Positions 8,047 through 16,392 of a DNA stretch of 64,000 nt are shown here, piece after piece (within the stretch, counting starts at the first letter, position 1; each line of letters opens with the position of its first letter). A program made the position numbers and the translations under genes. Location of the stretch: positions 124,001-188,000 of the forward strand of contig NZ_FUIA01000026.1 of NCBI RefSeq assembly GCF_900163665.1, read 5' to 3'. The notes under the pieces were generated by a model that saw only the letters and a program-made list of their open reading frames with translations, was not told where the DNA came from and searched no databases. Source of the stretch: Frigoribacterium sp. JB110 (GTDB taxonomy: Bacteria; Actinomycetota; Actinomycetes; Actinomycetales; Microbacteriaceae).

Positions 8047-8059
8047 AGTGTCTTACACT
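8047..8059. promoter_or_regulatory. Short inverted repeat in the whiB1 upstream region
   Basis: AGTGT-CTT-ACACT is a perfect 5-bp inverted repeat between the divergent whiB1 and small membrane protein genes. It could be an operator. The spacing does not fit the usual CRP site. Confidence 0.25.
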
Positions 8060-8110
8060 GTGGCGGTATCGTCAATGGTTTTCGTGAACCGGTCAGGAAT
8101 CGAACAGCAG

Positions 8111-8500
8111 ATGAGCACCCCTCCTCCGGCACCGATCGCCCGAATCGCGGCCGCGCTGCTCGGTCTGGAGTCTCTCGCGCTGCTCGTGCTGGCATGCTGG
8201 GAGATCGTCGCGCTGATCGGCTCGGGGGCCGGGTCGATGGCGTCCGCGCTCGCACTGATCGTGATGACGCTGATCGGCGCCGCGGGCCTCGCGGCGTTCG
8301 CCTGGGCGGTCGTCGTCGGTCGCTCATGGGGCCGCTCTGGCGGTATCGTCGCGCAGTTCCTCGTGATCGCGGTCGCGGTCGGATCCGTGACGGGCGCATA
8401 CGCGCATCCCCTGATGGCCGTCGCGATCGGGGCACCTGGCGCGATCACACTCATCCTGCTCCTGCTCACCGAGCGCGCGGATCCCGCTCACCGCCGCTGA
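8111..8500 (+). CDS. Small integral membrane protein
   Basis: A 129-residue hydrophobic protein with four predicted membrane helices (about 8-32, 38-63, 73-92 and 96-118) and short charged ends. I do not recognise the family; similar small proteins are common in Microbacteriaceae. The ATG at 8111 (MSTPPPAP) follows a weak purine-rich stretch; an ATG at 8075 would add 12 polar residues. It is divergent from whiB1. A long inverted repeat of family A begins 17 bases after its stop. Confidence 0.7.
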   Translation: MSTPPPAPIARIAAALLGLESLALLVLACWEIVALIGSGAGSMASALALIVMTLIGAAGLAAFAWAVVVGRSWGRSGGIVAQFLVIAVAVGSVTGAYAHPLMAVAIGAPGAITLILLLLTERADPAHRR

Positions 8501-8516
8501 CCGTCGCCGCGGCTGC

Positions 8517-8584
8517 CGAGATGCGCACATCTCGTCGAGATGCGCCGTTTCTGCCGCGGCCTCGTCGAAGAGGTGCGCATCTCG
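8517..8584. repeat. Intergenic inverted repeat, family A copy 1
   Basis: Outer arms CGAGATGCGCAC (8517-8528) and GTGCGCATCTCG (8573-8584) are perfect 12-bp complements, with an additional arm-like copy CGAGATGCGCC in the middle. It lies 17 bases after the stop of the membrane-protein gene and could act as a terminator. Confidence 0.75.
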
Positions 8585-8677
8585 CGAGTCATCCGGATGG
8601 ACCGCATTGCGGCGGTCTGCGGACAGATGATGCCGCGGACGGATCGGCGGGAATAGCCTGCTGCACCTCACGTTGTA

Positions 8678-8698
8678 CTTGACACAACTGCACTCAGG
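8678..8698. promoter_or_regulatory. HAIR-like HspR operator 1
   Basis: CTTGACA-N7-ACTCAGG matches the HspR-associated inverted repeat CTTGAGT-N7-ACTCAAG at 5 and 6 of 7 positions. It contains TTGACA, a perfect -35 hexamer. Confidence 0.55.
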
Positions 8699-8706
8699 TT
8701 CGCGAA

Positions 8707-8727
8707 CATGAGGCAGAGACACTCAAG
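8707..8727. promoter_or_regulatory. HAIR-like HspR operator 2
   Basis: CATGAGG-N7-ACTCAAG matches the HAIR consensus at 5 and 7 of 7 positions. It starts exactly 29 bases after operator 1 and ends just before the ribosome binding site of clpC. Confidence 0.55.
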
Positions 8728-8741
8728 TCAAAGGAGGAATC

Positions 8742-11252
8742 ATGGCCGACTTCCCTCAGGACGGTCTCGGCGCATTCGACGACTTCCTCGCTCGCTATCT
8801 TCAGGGCGAGCGTGCGCGTCAGGCGCGTTCGTTCGACCTCACGCGCTTCTTGAGCAAGCGCACGCAGGAGATGCTGCAGCGGGCGGGCGCCTTCGCACTC
8901 GGCCGCGGTCAGCAGGAACTCGACGCCCTGCACGTGATGCGCGTGCTGCTCGACGACCACACGGTCGCCGCCGCTGTCGCGCGCGCGGGCGGCGACATCG
9001 CTGCGCTGCGCACGGCGGCCGAGGAGCGGCTGCCGGCCGCGGGAGACGCGGCGCAGGTCGATGCCGCATCACTCACCAGTGCGGTCCAGCGCGCACTGTT
9101 CCACGCTTACCAGGTGGCGCGTTCAGCCGGTTCGACGTACATCGATCCGGAGCACGTGTTCTTCGCGCTCGTGCTCGCGCAGGACAGTCCGGCCGGGCAG
9201 ATTCTGGCTGGAGCCGGCGTCACGCCTGAGTCGCTGACGCAAGGCGCACGGGAGCAGATGCAGCCGGCTGGCGCTCCGGCGACCGAGGGGGCACAGGACG
9301 AGTCGATGCTCGCCAGATACGGAGTCGACCTCACCGCCCGTGCGGAGGAGGGCATGATCGACCCGGTGATCGGTCGAACGGCCGAGACCGAGCAGACGAT
9401 CGAGATCCTGTCGCGTCGCACCAAGAACAACCCCGTGCTGGTCGGCGAGGCCGGCGTCGGCAAGACGGCGATCGTCGAGGGGATCGCGCGCGCCATCGTG
9501 GCCGGAGAGGTGCCGCAGCAGCTCAAGGGCAAGCGCGTCATCTCTCTCGACCTGCCTGGCATGCTGTCCGGAGCGCGCTACCGCGGCGATTTCGAGGAGC
9601 GACTCACTTCGGTGATGGAGGAGGCCGCAGAGCGCAAGGACGAGTTGATCCTGTTCCTCGACGAGCTCCACACCGTGGTCGGTGCCGGAGCAGGCGGCGA
9701 GGGAGCCATGGACGCCGGCAACATCCTCAAGCCGCGCCTGGCGCGCGGGGAACTGCACCTCGTCGGTGCGACCACGCTGAAGGAATTCAGGACCATCGAG
9801 AAGGACAGCGCTCTCGCGCGGCGATTCCAGCAGGTCACCGTCGGCGAGCCGTCGGTCGGCGACGCCATCGCGATCCTGCACGGGCTGCGCCCTGCGTACG
9901 AGGAGCACCACCGTGTGTCCTATACGGATGATGCCCTGCGCGCCGCCGTCGAGCTCAGCGACAGGTACCTCACCGAGCGCGTGCTGCCGGACAAGGCCAT
10001 CGACCTGATCGATCAGGCCGGTGCACGGCTGAGGCTGCGCGTCGGGGTGCCCGTCGACACAGGTGAGCTGATGGGTCGGCTCGCCGCGCTGGAGACCGAC
10101 AAGAACACCGCGGTCGAGGCGGAGCGCTACGAGGAGGCGTCGCGCATCCGCGACGAGATCACCGACACGCAGCATCGGATCGACGAGGCCGCGTCGCACG
10201 GCGGCGGCGACCTGACGATCGACGAGGCCGATATCGCCGAGGTGATCAGCCGCGCAACGGGCATTCCCGCCAATCGCATCACAGAGGGCGAGCGCGAGCG
10301 TCTCGCTGGTCTTGAGGAGGAGCTGCATTCCCGAGTGATCGCACAGGACGACGCGGTGGCCGCTGTGGCGCGCTCCATCCGGCGCAGCAGGACCGGGATG
10401 GGCGACCCGCGCCGACCGGTCGGATCGTTCCTGTTCCTCGGCCCGACCGGTGTCGGCAAGACCGAGCTGGCCAAGGCACTCTCGGCGAGCCTGTTCGACG
10501 ACGAGAGCGCGGTCATCCGGTTCGACATGAGCGAGTTCGGCGAGCGGCACACCGTGTCGCGTCTGGTCGGAGCGCCTCCCGGGTACGTCGGGTACGACGA
10601 GGCCGGCCAGCTCACCGAGCGCGTGCGTCGCAACCCGTATTCGATCGTGCTGTTCGACGAGGTCGAGAAGGCCCATCCGGATGTGTTCAATCTGCTCCTT
10701 CAGGTGCTCGACGACGGACGCCTGACCGACGGGCAGGGGCGCACGGTCGACTTCCGCAACACCGTCGTGGTGATGACCTCCAACCTGGGCTCGGAGTACC
10801 TCGCGGCACGCGGGGGAGCGATCGGCTTCTCGGCGACCGGCAGTGAGTTCGACGAGAAGGACCTGCGCGATCGTGTGATGGGCAGGCTGCGCGAATCGAT
10901 GCGTCCGGAGTTCCTGAACCGGATCGACGAGATCGTGATGTTCCGCAAGCTCGACCGCGAGCAGCTGCGCGAGATCGTGGGGCTGCTGCTCGGACGCACG
11001 CGCGATCGCCTGGCGACGCGGGAGGTCACCCTCGAGGTGGCTCCCACCGCGATCGAGTGGCTGGCCGAGCACGGCTACGAGCCGGAGTACGGTGCACGGC
11101 CGCTGCGCAGGGTCATCCAGCGCGAACTCGACGACAGGATCGCCGAGCTGTTCGTCTCCGGCGCGCTGACAGACGGCGGCACGGTTCAGGTCGAGGCGAA
11201 CGGCGGAGAGCTCGCCGTGTCAGCCGGGGTCGAGGTGCCGGCAGCAGCCTGA
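8742..11252 (+). CDS. clpC: ClpC-type AAA+ unfoldase (Clp protease ATP-binding subunit)
   Basis: A two-ring Hsp100 ATPase of 836 residues. After about 30 atypical leading residues come two Clp_N repeats. The first AAA domain has GEAGVGKT at 235-242 and LFLDELHT near 304. A short UVR-like middle domain near 450-475 ([17 protein letters not shown]) is typical of ClpC, not of ClpB. The second AAA domain has GPTGVGKTE near 567 and [11 protein letters not shown], followed by the ClpP-docking tripeptide IGF near 694. It should therefore feed substrates to ClpP. A strong Shine-Dalgarno (AAAGGAGG) precedes the ATG. Two HAIR-like operators upstream suggest heat-shock repression by HspR, a control better known for clpB and dnaK. 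Whether this is the main ClpC or a paralogue is not decidable here. Confidence 0.88.
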   Translation: MADFPQDGLGAFDDFLARYLQGERARQARSFDLTRFLSKRTQEMLQRAGAFALGRGQQELDALHVMRVLLDDHTVAAAVARAGGDIAALRTAAEERLPAAGDAAQVDAASLTSAVQRALFHAYQVARSAGSTYIDPEHVFFALVLAQDSPAGQILAGAGVTPESLTQGAREQMQPAGAPATEGAQDESMLARYGVDLTARAEEGMIDPVIGRTAETEQTIEILSRRTKNNPVLVGEAGVGKTAIVEGIARAIVAGEVPQQLKGKRVISLDLPGMLSGARYRGDFEERLTSVMEEAAERKDELILFLDELHTVVGAGAGGEGAMDAGNILKPRLARGELHLVGATTLKEFRTIEKDSALARRFQQVTVGEPSVGDAIAILHGLRPAYEEHHRVSYTDDALRAAVELSDRYLTERVLPDKAIDLIDQAGARLRLRVGVPVDTGELMGRLAALETDKNTAVEAERYEEASRIRDEITDTQHRIDEAASHGGGDLTIDEADIAEVISRATGIPANRITEGERERLAGLEEELHSRVIAQDDAVAAVARSIRRSRTGMGDPRRPVGSFLFLGPTGVGKTELAKALSASLFDDESAVIRFDMSEFGERHTVSRLVGAPPGYVGYDEAGQLTERVRRNPYSIVLFDEVEKAHPDVFNLLLQVLDDGRLTDGQGRTVDFRNTVVVMTSNLGSEYLAARGGAIGFSATGSEFDEKDLRDRVMGRLRESMRPEFLNRIDEIVMFRKLDREQLREIVGLLLGRTRDRLATREVTLEVAPTAIEWLAEHGYEPEYGARPLRRVIQRELDDRIAELFVSGALTDGGTVQVEANGGELAVSAGVEVPAAA

Positions 11253-11261
11253 TCGACCGTA

Positions 11262-11305
11262 CGCGGAACGGGTGGCCCGAAGCCCAGGGTCGCCCGTTCC
11301 GCGTC
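11262..11305 (+). terminator. Hairpin after clpC
   Basis: A perfect 12-bp stem (11262-11273 with 11294-11305) begins 10 bases after the clpC stop. There is no U-tract. Confidence 0.6.
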
Positions 11306-11424
11306 GGCACGGATCCGGCACCGCACGGATGCGGCGCGGATATCGCGCGCCCCCATGACAATCGATCGTCGGGTCAGTATCTTGATGGCATAGGCACCGC
11401 ATAGACGCATGAGAGGTGATCCGG

Positions 11425-11823
11425 ATGACGGACTACGGCGATATGGGCGGCACGGGAGCGTTCGACGCACTGTTGGCGATGATGGGTGCGGGCGGCGGGA
11501 TCGCCGCGCTGATCGTGTACGTGATCGTCGCGATCGGGCTGTGGAAGACGTTCGCCAAGGCGGACATCCCTGGCATTCTCGGCATCATCCCGATCATCAA
11601 CGTGATCTTCCTGCTCAAGGTCGCCCGGATGAGCATGTGGTTCGCGCTGCTCTACCTGATTCCGATCGTGAACATCGTGCTCGCGATCATCGTGGCGGTC
11701 AAGGTGGGCAGGAACTTCGGCCACGGCGGAGCGTTCTCGTTCTTCCTGCTGTGGCTGCTCGCACCGATCGGCTACCTCATCCTGGGCTTCGGCAGCGACC
11801 GCTACCAGCCGGAGATCCGCTGA
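11425..11823 (+). CDS. DUF5684-like small membrane protein
   Basis: A 132-residue protein with a glycine-rich N-terminus and three or four membrane helices. The segment KTFAKADIPGILGIIPIIN matches the pattern of the DUF5684 family, where a lysine-rich turn and a Pro-Ile-Ile-Asn motif precede the second helix. The function is unknown; some members are mislabelled signal peptidase. I chose the ATG at 11425 because GAGAGG lies about 9 bases upstream; a GTG at 11416 is possible. It is separated from clpC by a hairpin, so it is probably transcribed independently. Confidence 0.7.
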   Translation: MTDYGDMGGTGAFDALLAMMGAGGGIAALIVYVIVAIGLWKTFAKADIPGILGIIPIINVIFLLKVARMSMWFALLYLIPIVNIVLAIIVAVKVGRNFGHGGAFSFFLLWLLAPIGYLILGFGSDRYQPEIR

Positions 11824-11861
11824 CGGACACACTCCTCGTGCACCTCGACGACGCGTCGGGG

Positions 11862-12530
11862 TCAGGTGAGGCCGCGCTTGAGCGACTCCAGGTGATCGCG
11901 ACTGAGTCGGCCGGCGGTCTCAGGGTCGCGTGACGCGATGGCCTCGGCGAGGTCGTCGTGCGCGGCCCGATCTGCGACGTCATCCGTATGGCGACCGATG
12001 CGCAGCATGTCGATCATCGCCTGTCGCAGGCGCGGCACGAAGGAATCGAAGAGCTCGCTCAGCACCGGGTTCTGCGCCGCTTCGATCACGGTGCGGTGGA
12101 AGGCCGTGTCGGCGTCGACGTAGTCCTCGATCGTGGCGTGCTCGCGCTGCCGCGCGGCGAGTGCGCGCCGGATCGTGCGCATCGCGGTGGGGGTGCGGCG
12201 CTCGGCGGCGCGAGCGGCTGCCTCCGTCTCGATGGCGATCCGCGCCTCGATCACCGCGGCGATGTCGACCCGTTGCAGCACAGCGTCCCAGTCTTCGGAA
12301 GCGTCGAGTGCCGTGACGAACACGCCCGCCCCCTGGCGCGAGGAGAGGATTCCACGGCCCGCCAGCTGGCGGATCGCCTCGCGCACAGTCGAGCGGCCGA
12401 CGCCGAGCTGCGGTGCCAGGGTCGTCTCGCCGGGCAGCTTCGCGCCCAGAGCCCATTCGCCCGAACGGATCCGATCCAGCAGCAACTCGGCTGCCTGATC
12501 GGCCAGCGGTGCGCGCTTCACCTGCATCAT
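11862..12530 (-). CDS. GntR-family regulator with FCD effector domain
   Basis: A 222-residue repressor or activator. The winged HTH is at residues 1-70 (LLLDRIRSGEWALGAKLP, LGVGRSTVREAIRQLAGRGI, RQGAGVFV). The C-terminal FCD domain is all-helical with VDADTAFHRTVIEAAQNPVLSELF and a late histidine in AAHDDLAEAI, consistent with a metal-bound acid ligand site. The ATG at 12530 or the adjoining one at 12527 starts the protein. It is divergent from leuA, and a GntR-like half-palindromic site overlaps the leuA leader promoter. I infer that it controls the leuA-ABC operon, with an organic or 2-oxo acid as a possible ligand. Confidence 0.85.
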   Translation of the reverse strand: MMQVKRAPLADQAAELLLDRIRSGEWALGAKLPGETTLAPQLGVGRSTVREAIRQLAGRGILSSRQGAGVFVTALDASEDWDAVLQRVDIAAVIEARIAIETEAAARAAERRTPTAMRTIRRALAARQREHATIEDYVDADTAFHRTVIEAAQNPVLSELFDSFVPRLRQAMIDMLRIGRHTDDVADRAAHDDLAEAIASRDPETAGRLSRDHLESLKRGLT

Positions 12531-12559
12531 CTCAATGACCTCTCTGCATGTCTGAGGAG

Positions 12560-12570
12560 TTGTGATACAT
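12560..12570. promoter_or_regulatory. Candidate FCD/GntR operator
   Basis: TTGTGATACAT fits the FadR-subfamily pattern TNGTNNNACNA except at the last base. It overlaps the -10 of the leuA leader promoter. Confidence 0.35.
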
Positions 12571-12571
12571 T
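12566..12571 (+). promoter_or_regulatory. -10 element of the leuA leader, leaderless spacing
   Basis: TACATT lies 6 nt before the GTG of the leader peptide, the same spacing as several other genes in the window. Confidence 0.45.
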
Positions 12572-12577
12572 CTAGCC

Positions 12578-12607
12578 GTGCGATCGATTGAGTTCCTTCT
12601 TCTTTGA
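12578..12607 (+). CDS. leuL: leuA leader peptide, MRSIEFLLL
   Basis: A nine-codon open frame starts at GTG 12578 and ends with three consecutive CTT leucine codons just before TGA. CTT is a rare leucine codon in this GC-rich genome, where CTG and CTC dominate. That is the usual design of an attenuation sensor. A perfect hairpin begins three bases after the stop and covers part of the leuA ribosome binding site. Ribosomes stalled at the CTT codons would shield or melt the 5' arm. Expression as a peptide is inferred; no Shine-Dalgarno is needed because the -10 is 6 nt upstream. Confidence 0.65.
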   Translation: MRSIEFLLL

Positions 12608-12609
12608 CG

Positions 12610-12646
12610 CCACGGCGGGGCGAAAGCGATCGGCTCCCCGCCGTGG
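12610..12646 (+). promoter_or_regulatory. Attenuator hairpin before leuA
   Basis: Arms 12610-12620 and 12636-12646 form a perfect 11-bp GC-rich stem with a 15-nt loop. No U-tract follows. The 3' arm ends in GG of the GGAG at 12645-12648, the Shine-Dalgarno 7 nt before the leuA GTG. Control at translation initiation is therefore more likely than termination. CGATCG in the loop (12627-12632) can also pair with CGATCG inside the leader frame (12581-12586). Confidence 0.6.
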
Positions 12647-12655
12647 AGTCCTCGC

Positions 12656-14473
12656 GTGCCGGTCTCGACGCTCGATCAGAAAGAACTCCTCGTGAACACC
12701 GCATTCCCGCACATCGCCACGCCCTCGGGCCCTGTGTCTGCCCACGCACCGACCTGGAACCGTCAGCGCGGCTCCCAGATGCCGTCGTCCCGCTACCGAG
12801 ACGCCCATACCAGAGTGGACGTGCCCCCCACCGATCGCGAGTGGCCGAACCGTCGGCTCACCGCCGCTCCGCTGTGGGTGCCCGTCGACCTGCGCGACGG
12901 AAACCAGGCACTCGCCGAACCGATGGATTCCGAACGGAAACGCCGCTTCTTCGAGCTCATGGTGACGATGGGCTACAAGGAGATCGAGGTCGGCTACCCC
13001 TCCGCCTCGCAGACCGACTTCGACTTCGTCCGGCTGATCGCCGAGAGCGACATCGCGCCGGATGACGTGACCATCGTGGTGTTCACTCCGGCGCGGGGCG
13101 ATCTGATCGAGCGCACGGTGGCGTCGATCGCCGGCATCCGGAACCCGGTGGTGATCCACATGTACGCCGCGACGGCACCGATCTGGCGAGATCTGGTTCT
13201 GGGACGGGATCGGGAGCAGCTGAAGCAGCTCATCCTGGACGGCGGGCGCGACGTGCTCCGGCTGGCCGGAGACATGCCCGACGTGCGCTTCGAGTTCAGC
13301 CCTGAGGTGTTCAACCTCACCGAACCCGACTACGCGCTCGAGGTGTGCGATGCGATGACCGAGCTGTGGGGCGCGAGCCCCGAGCGGCCGGTCATCCTGA
13401 ACCTGCCCGCCACGGTGGAGATCGCGACGCCGAACGTGTACGCGGATCAGATCGAGTACATGCACAGGAACCTCGCCAGACGTGACGGCGTGATCCTGTC
13501 GGTGCATCCGCACAACGACCGCGGCACCGGCATCGCGTGCGCCGAGCTGGCGGTGCTTGCGGGCGCGCAGCGCGTCGAGGGGTGCATCTTCGGCAACGGT
13601 GAGCGCACGGGCAACGTCGACATCGCAACGCTCGCCCTCAACCTGCACGCGCAGGGAATCGACCCGATGATCGACTTCTCCGACATCGATCAGATCCGCC
13701 GCACGGTCGAGTACTGCAACCGGATCGAGGTGCACCCGCGCCACCCCTACGTCGGCGATCTCGTGCACACCGCGTTCAGCGGCACGCATCAGGACGCCAT
13801 CCGGAAGGGTTTCGCCGAGCACCGTGCCAGGGCGGAGGCCGAGGGACGAGGCGAGAGCGAGATCGAATGGCGGGTGCCCTACCTGCCCATCGATCCGGCC
13901 GACATCGGGCGCAGCTACGACGCCGTCATCCGGGTGAACTCCCAGTCGGGCAAGGGCGGGGTCTCCTACCTGCTCGAGGCGGAGTACGGCGTCGAACTGC
14001 CGCGAAGGCTGCAGATCGACGCGGCCCGCCACGTGCAGCGCCGCACCGACGCGACGGGCGACGAGGTCGCCGCAGCCGACCTGTGGCGGATCTTCGAGGA
14101 GGCGTATCTGGTGGCGGACGAGGCGATCGCACTCACCGGAATCGACACCAGTGAGGTCGGCGGACGCTCGCGCGTGCGGATCGCGTTGAGCGCGGGCGGG
14201 ACCGAACGCATCAGCGAGCACAGCGATGTCGGCCCGGTCGAGGCTCTGACCGCGGCGCTGTACGAACTGGGCGTCGAGATCGAGATCCTGGAACTGCACC
14301 AGACCAGCGTGCGCGCAGGCAGCGGCAGCGATGCGCTGACGGCGATCGAGTACCGTGGGCACGGCGAGACCGGATGGGCGGCCGGGCGTGACGGCTCCGT
14401 GCTGTCGGCGAGTCTTGCCGCGGTGATGGTCGCCGCGAACCGGTCGATCGCGAGAACAGGAATGGTGGCGTGA
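12656..14473 (+). CDS. leuA: 2-isopropylmalate synthase (divergent LeuA)
   Basis: Enzyme condensing 2-oxoisovalerate and acetyl-CoA, the first step of leucine synthesis; 605 residues, the long actinobacterial form. [10 protein letters not shown] near residue 78 and HPHNDRG near 284 carry the metal site, NGERTGN the active-site loop. The C-terminal about 130 residues form the LeuA regulatory domain. The core differs from the common actinobacterial LeuA: after the DLRDGNQA region it reads [19 protein letters not shown] where canonical proteins have HFYNSTS. It may be a second isozyme or use a different 2-oxo acid. GTG 12656 has GGAG 7 nt upstream. GTG 12692 would shorten it by 12 residues. Confidence 0.85.
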   Translation: MPVSTLDQKELLVNTAFPHIATPSGPVSAHAPTWNRQRGSQMPSSRYRDAHTRVDVPPTDREWPNRRLTAAPLWVPVDLRDGNQALAEPMDSERKRRFFELMVTMGYKEIEVGYPSASQTDFDFVRLIAESDIAPDDVTIVVFTPARGDLIERTVASIAGIRNPVVIHMYAATAPIWRDLVLGRDREQLKQLILDGGRDVLRLAGDMPDVRFEFSPEVFNLTEPDYALEVCDAMTELWGASPERPVILNLPATVEIATPNVYADQIEYMHRNLARRDGVILSVHPHNDRGTGIACAELAVLAGAQRVEGCIFGNGERTGNVDIATLALNLHAQGIDPMIDFSDIDQIRRTVEYCNRIEVHPRHPYVGDLVHTAFSGTHQDAIRKGFAEHRARAEAEGRGESEIEWRVPYLPIDPADIGRSYDAVIRVNSQSGKGGVSYLLEAEYGVELPRRLQIDAARHVQRRTDATGDEVAAADLWRIFEEAYLVADEAIALTGIDTSEVGGRSRVRIALSAGGTERISEHSDVGPVEALTAALYELGVEIEILELHQTSVRAGSGSDALTAIEYRGHGETGWAAGRDGSVLSASLAAVMVAANRSIARTGMVA

Positions 14474-15267
14474 CCCAGATTCTGCGACTGGACGGCGTCG
14501 ACGTCGTGCGCGGCGGGCGACAGATCCTGGCCGGAATCGATCTCACCGTTCGCGCCGGCGAGCACTGGGCGCTGATCGGCCCCAACGGTGCGGGCAAGAG
14601 CACGATCCTCAGCATGTGCGGCGCCGAGCAGCACCCGACGCACGGCAGCGTGGAAGTGCTGGGGCACAGGCTCGGTCGGGTCGAGATCCGCAGGCTCCGG
14701 GAGTCGATCGGGCACGTGAACCCGCGCTGCCCGATCCGGTCGCCGCTCAGCGTCAGGGACGTGGTGCTCACCGGCGCGACGGGGACGGCGGAGCTGATGA
14801 ACAGATGGCGGCCGGATGCCGAGCTGGTCGAGCGTGCTGATCATCTCATCGAGCTGCTCGGCCTTGCCGGTCTGGATGGTGCGATCTGGCCGACGATGTC
14901 GCAGGGGGAGCGGGGCAGAGCCCTCATCGCCCGTGCCCTCCTGATGGACCCGCCGCTGCTGCTGCTCGACGAGCCGTCGACGGGCCTCGACGTCGCAGCT
15001 CGCGAGCAGCTGCTGGAGACCGTCGACCACCTGCATCACACGCATCCGGATCTGGCGACCGTGCTCGTCACCCACCACCTCGAGGAGCTCCCGGAGTCCA
15101 CGACCCACGCGATGCTGATCCGCAACGGCGAGGTGCTGGCCGCCGGCGCCGCAGCTGAGACCCTGACGACCGACCTGGTCAGCGCCTGCTTCGACTATCC
15201 GATCCGGATCGAGCACGCCGACGGACGCTGGCACGCCCGCGCCGCGCGGGCCGCGGCCATCGCGTGA
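14470..15267 (+). CDS. ABC transporter ATP-binding protein, coupled to leuA
   Basis: A 265-residue ABC ATPase. Walker A is GPNGAGKST near residue 38, Walker [13 protein letters not shown], and the signature is MSQGERGR instead of LSGGQ, as in the YlmA/ModF-like soluble group. No permease gene lies next to it. The start overlaps the leuA stop by four bases (GTGA), so it is translationally coupled to a biosynthetic enzyme. Possibly it is a non-transport ATPase or serves a permease elsewhere. A long hairpin of type D follows the stop and should end the operon. Confidence 0.85.
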   Translation: MTQILRLDGVDVVRGGRQILAGIDLTVRAGEHWALIGPNGAGKSTILSMCGAEQHPTHGSVEVLGHRLGRVEIRRLRESIGHVNPRCPIRSPLSVRDVVLTGATGTAELMNRWRPDAELVERADHLIELLGLAGLDGAIWPTMSQGERGRALIARALLMDPPLLLLDEPSTGLDVAAREQLLETVDHLHHTHPDLATVLVTHHLEELPESTTHAMLIRNGEVLAAGAAAETLTTDLVSACFDYPIRIEHADGRWHARAARAAAIA

Positions 15268-15274
15268 CGTTCCA

Positions 15275-15347
15275 CCGCGAGTGCCTACGAATTTCGCGAG
15301 TGCCTACGAAATATCGTAGGCACTCGCGAAGAACGTAGGCGCTCGGC
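15275..15347. repeat. Intergenic inverted repeat, type D
   Basis: A perfect 17-bp stem (15293-15309 with 15314-15330) closes on a 4-base AATA loop. An extra 5' copy of the left arm (15275-15291) and a degenerate 3' copy of the right arm (15334-15347) flank it. It begins 7 bases after the ABC ATPase stop. Likely terminator. Confidence 0.75.
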
Positions 15348-15373
15348 GTGGGTCGGGTGGGGCGCGCACTGCG

Positions 15374-15379
15374 TAGGAT
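15374..15379 (+). promoter_or_regulatory. -10 element of the nucleoside hydrolase gene, leaderless spacing
   Basis: TAGGAT lies 6 nt before the GTG start at 15386. Confidence 0.4.
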
Positions 15380-15385
15380 GGGTCG

Positions 15386-16333
15386 GTGAATCGGAAGATC
15401 CTGCTCGACGTCGACACGGGCATTGACGACGCCCTCGCCATTCTGACCGCGGCGGTCTCCATCCGGGTCGACCTGGTCGCCTGCACCACGACGTGGGGCA
15501 ATGTCGACGTCGATACGGCTGCCCGCAACACGGCGACGCTGCTCGAGTTGGCCGAACTCGACGGCGTTCCGGTCGCACGGGGTGCCGCGCGACCGCTGCG
15601 GGGCGGCACGCCTGGATACGCCGCTCACGTGCACGGCGCCGACGGGCTGGGCGGATTCGGCGACGCCGGAGCGGTGCCGTCGCCGACAGCGGAGACGGCC
15701 GTGGAGATGATCCTGCGGCTCAGTCACGAGCATCCGGGCGATCTGCACATCGTTGCAGTGGGGCCGTTGACGAACCTCGCGCTGGCGCTGGAGGCCGATC
15801 CGACGCTGCCGGAGCGGGTGCCGGAAGTGACGATCATGGGCGGGGCCTTCCTCGCGCCGGGCAATGCGACGCCGGTCGCCGAGGCGAACATCGTCAACGA
15901 TCCGGAGGCGGCGCAGCGCGTGATCGACGCGGCGTGGTCGTGCACGTTCGTCGGGCTCGACGTGACGATGCGCGACATGCTGACCGAGCAGCACCGTGAG
16001 GCGCTCTCCGCCGGGGGCGACATCGGGCGGTTCTGCTCCGACATCCTCGACTACTACTTCGACTTCTATCTCGGCGAGACGGGCCGCCGCTGCGCAGGCA
16101 ACCACGACGCGCTCGCCCTCGGCGTGGCGTGCGGAAAAGCTGTCGTGCGCACGGCCCCGGCCGTGCCGATGATGGTCGACACCACAGACGGGCCCGGCCG
16201 CGGCCAGACCATCGCCGATCTGCGCGGCATCTACCGAGGCTGGCCAGACGTGCCGGGCGCACGTCACCGTGTCGTGCTCGAGGTGGAGCCCGGCTACGCC
16301 GATTGGATGGCGCAGCTCCTCGCCGCCGCATAG
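15386..16333 (+). CDS. Inosine-uridine-preferring nucleoside hydrolase
   Basis: Hydrolase that cleaves the N-glycosidic bond of ribonucleosides in salvage. The 315-residue protein starts with the calcium site DVDTGIDDA at residues 8-16. The family motif around VAVGPLTNLALAL and the IMGGAF loop are in place. The late aspartate in GNHDALALGVA completes the metal ligands. Purine or pyrimidine preference cannot be told from sequence. The gene appears monocistronic, between a type D hairpin and a VOC-family gene 59 bases downstream. Confidence 0.9.
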   Translation: MNRKILLDVDTGIDDALAILTAAVSIRVDLVACTTTWGNVDVDTAARNTATLLELAELDGVPVARGAARPLRGGTPGYAAHVHGADGLGGFGDAGAVPSPTAETAVEMILRLSHEHPGDLHIVAVGPLTNLALALEADPTLPERVPEVTIMGGAFLAPGNATPVAEANIVNDPEAAQRVIDAAWSCTFVGLDVTMRDMLTEQHREALSAGGDIGRFCSDILDYYFDFYLGETGRRCAGNHDALALGVACGKAVVRTAPAVPMMVDTTDGPGRGQTIADLRGIYRGWPDVPGARHRVVLEVEPGYADWMAQLLAAA

Positions 16334-16392
16334 CAGGGGCGGGCGCCTGAAAGGCATACCTGCGTCGGCGAACCGGGGTACTCTCAACGCTC

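Noticed and set aside
8679..8710. A sigma-A promoter with TTGACA at 8679 for clpC
   Set aside because: The -35 is perfect, but the only -10 candidates (around 8705) are poor and spaced about 20 bases, so I list only the HAIR-like sites.
12572..14362. A 596-codon minus-strand frame opposite leuA
   Set aside because: Shadow of leuA; composition of a reverse-complement frame, no recognisable motif.
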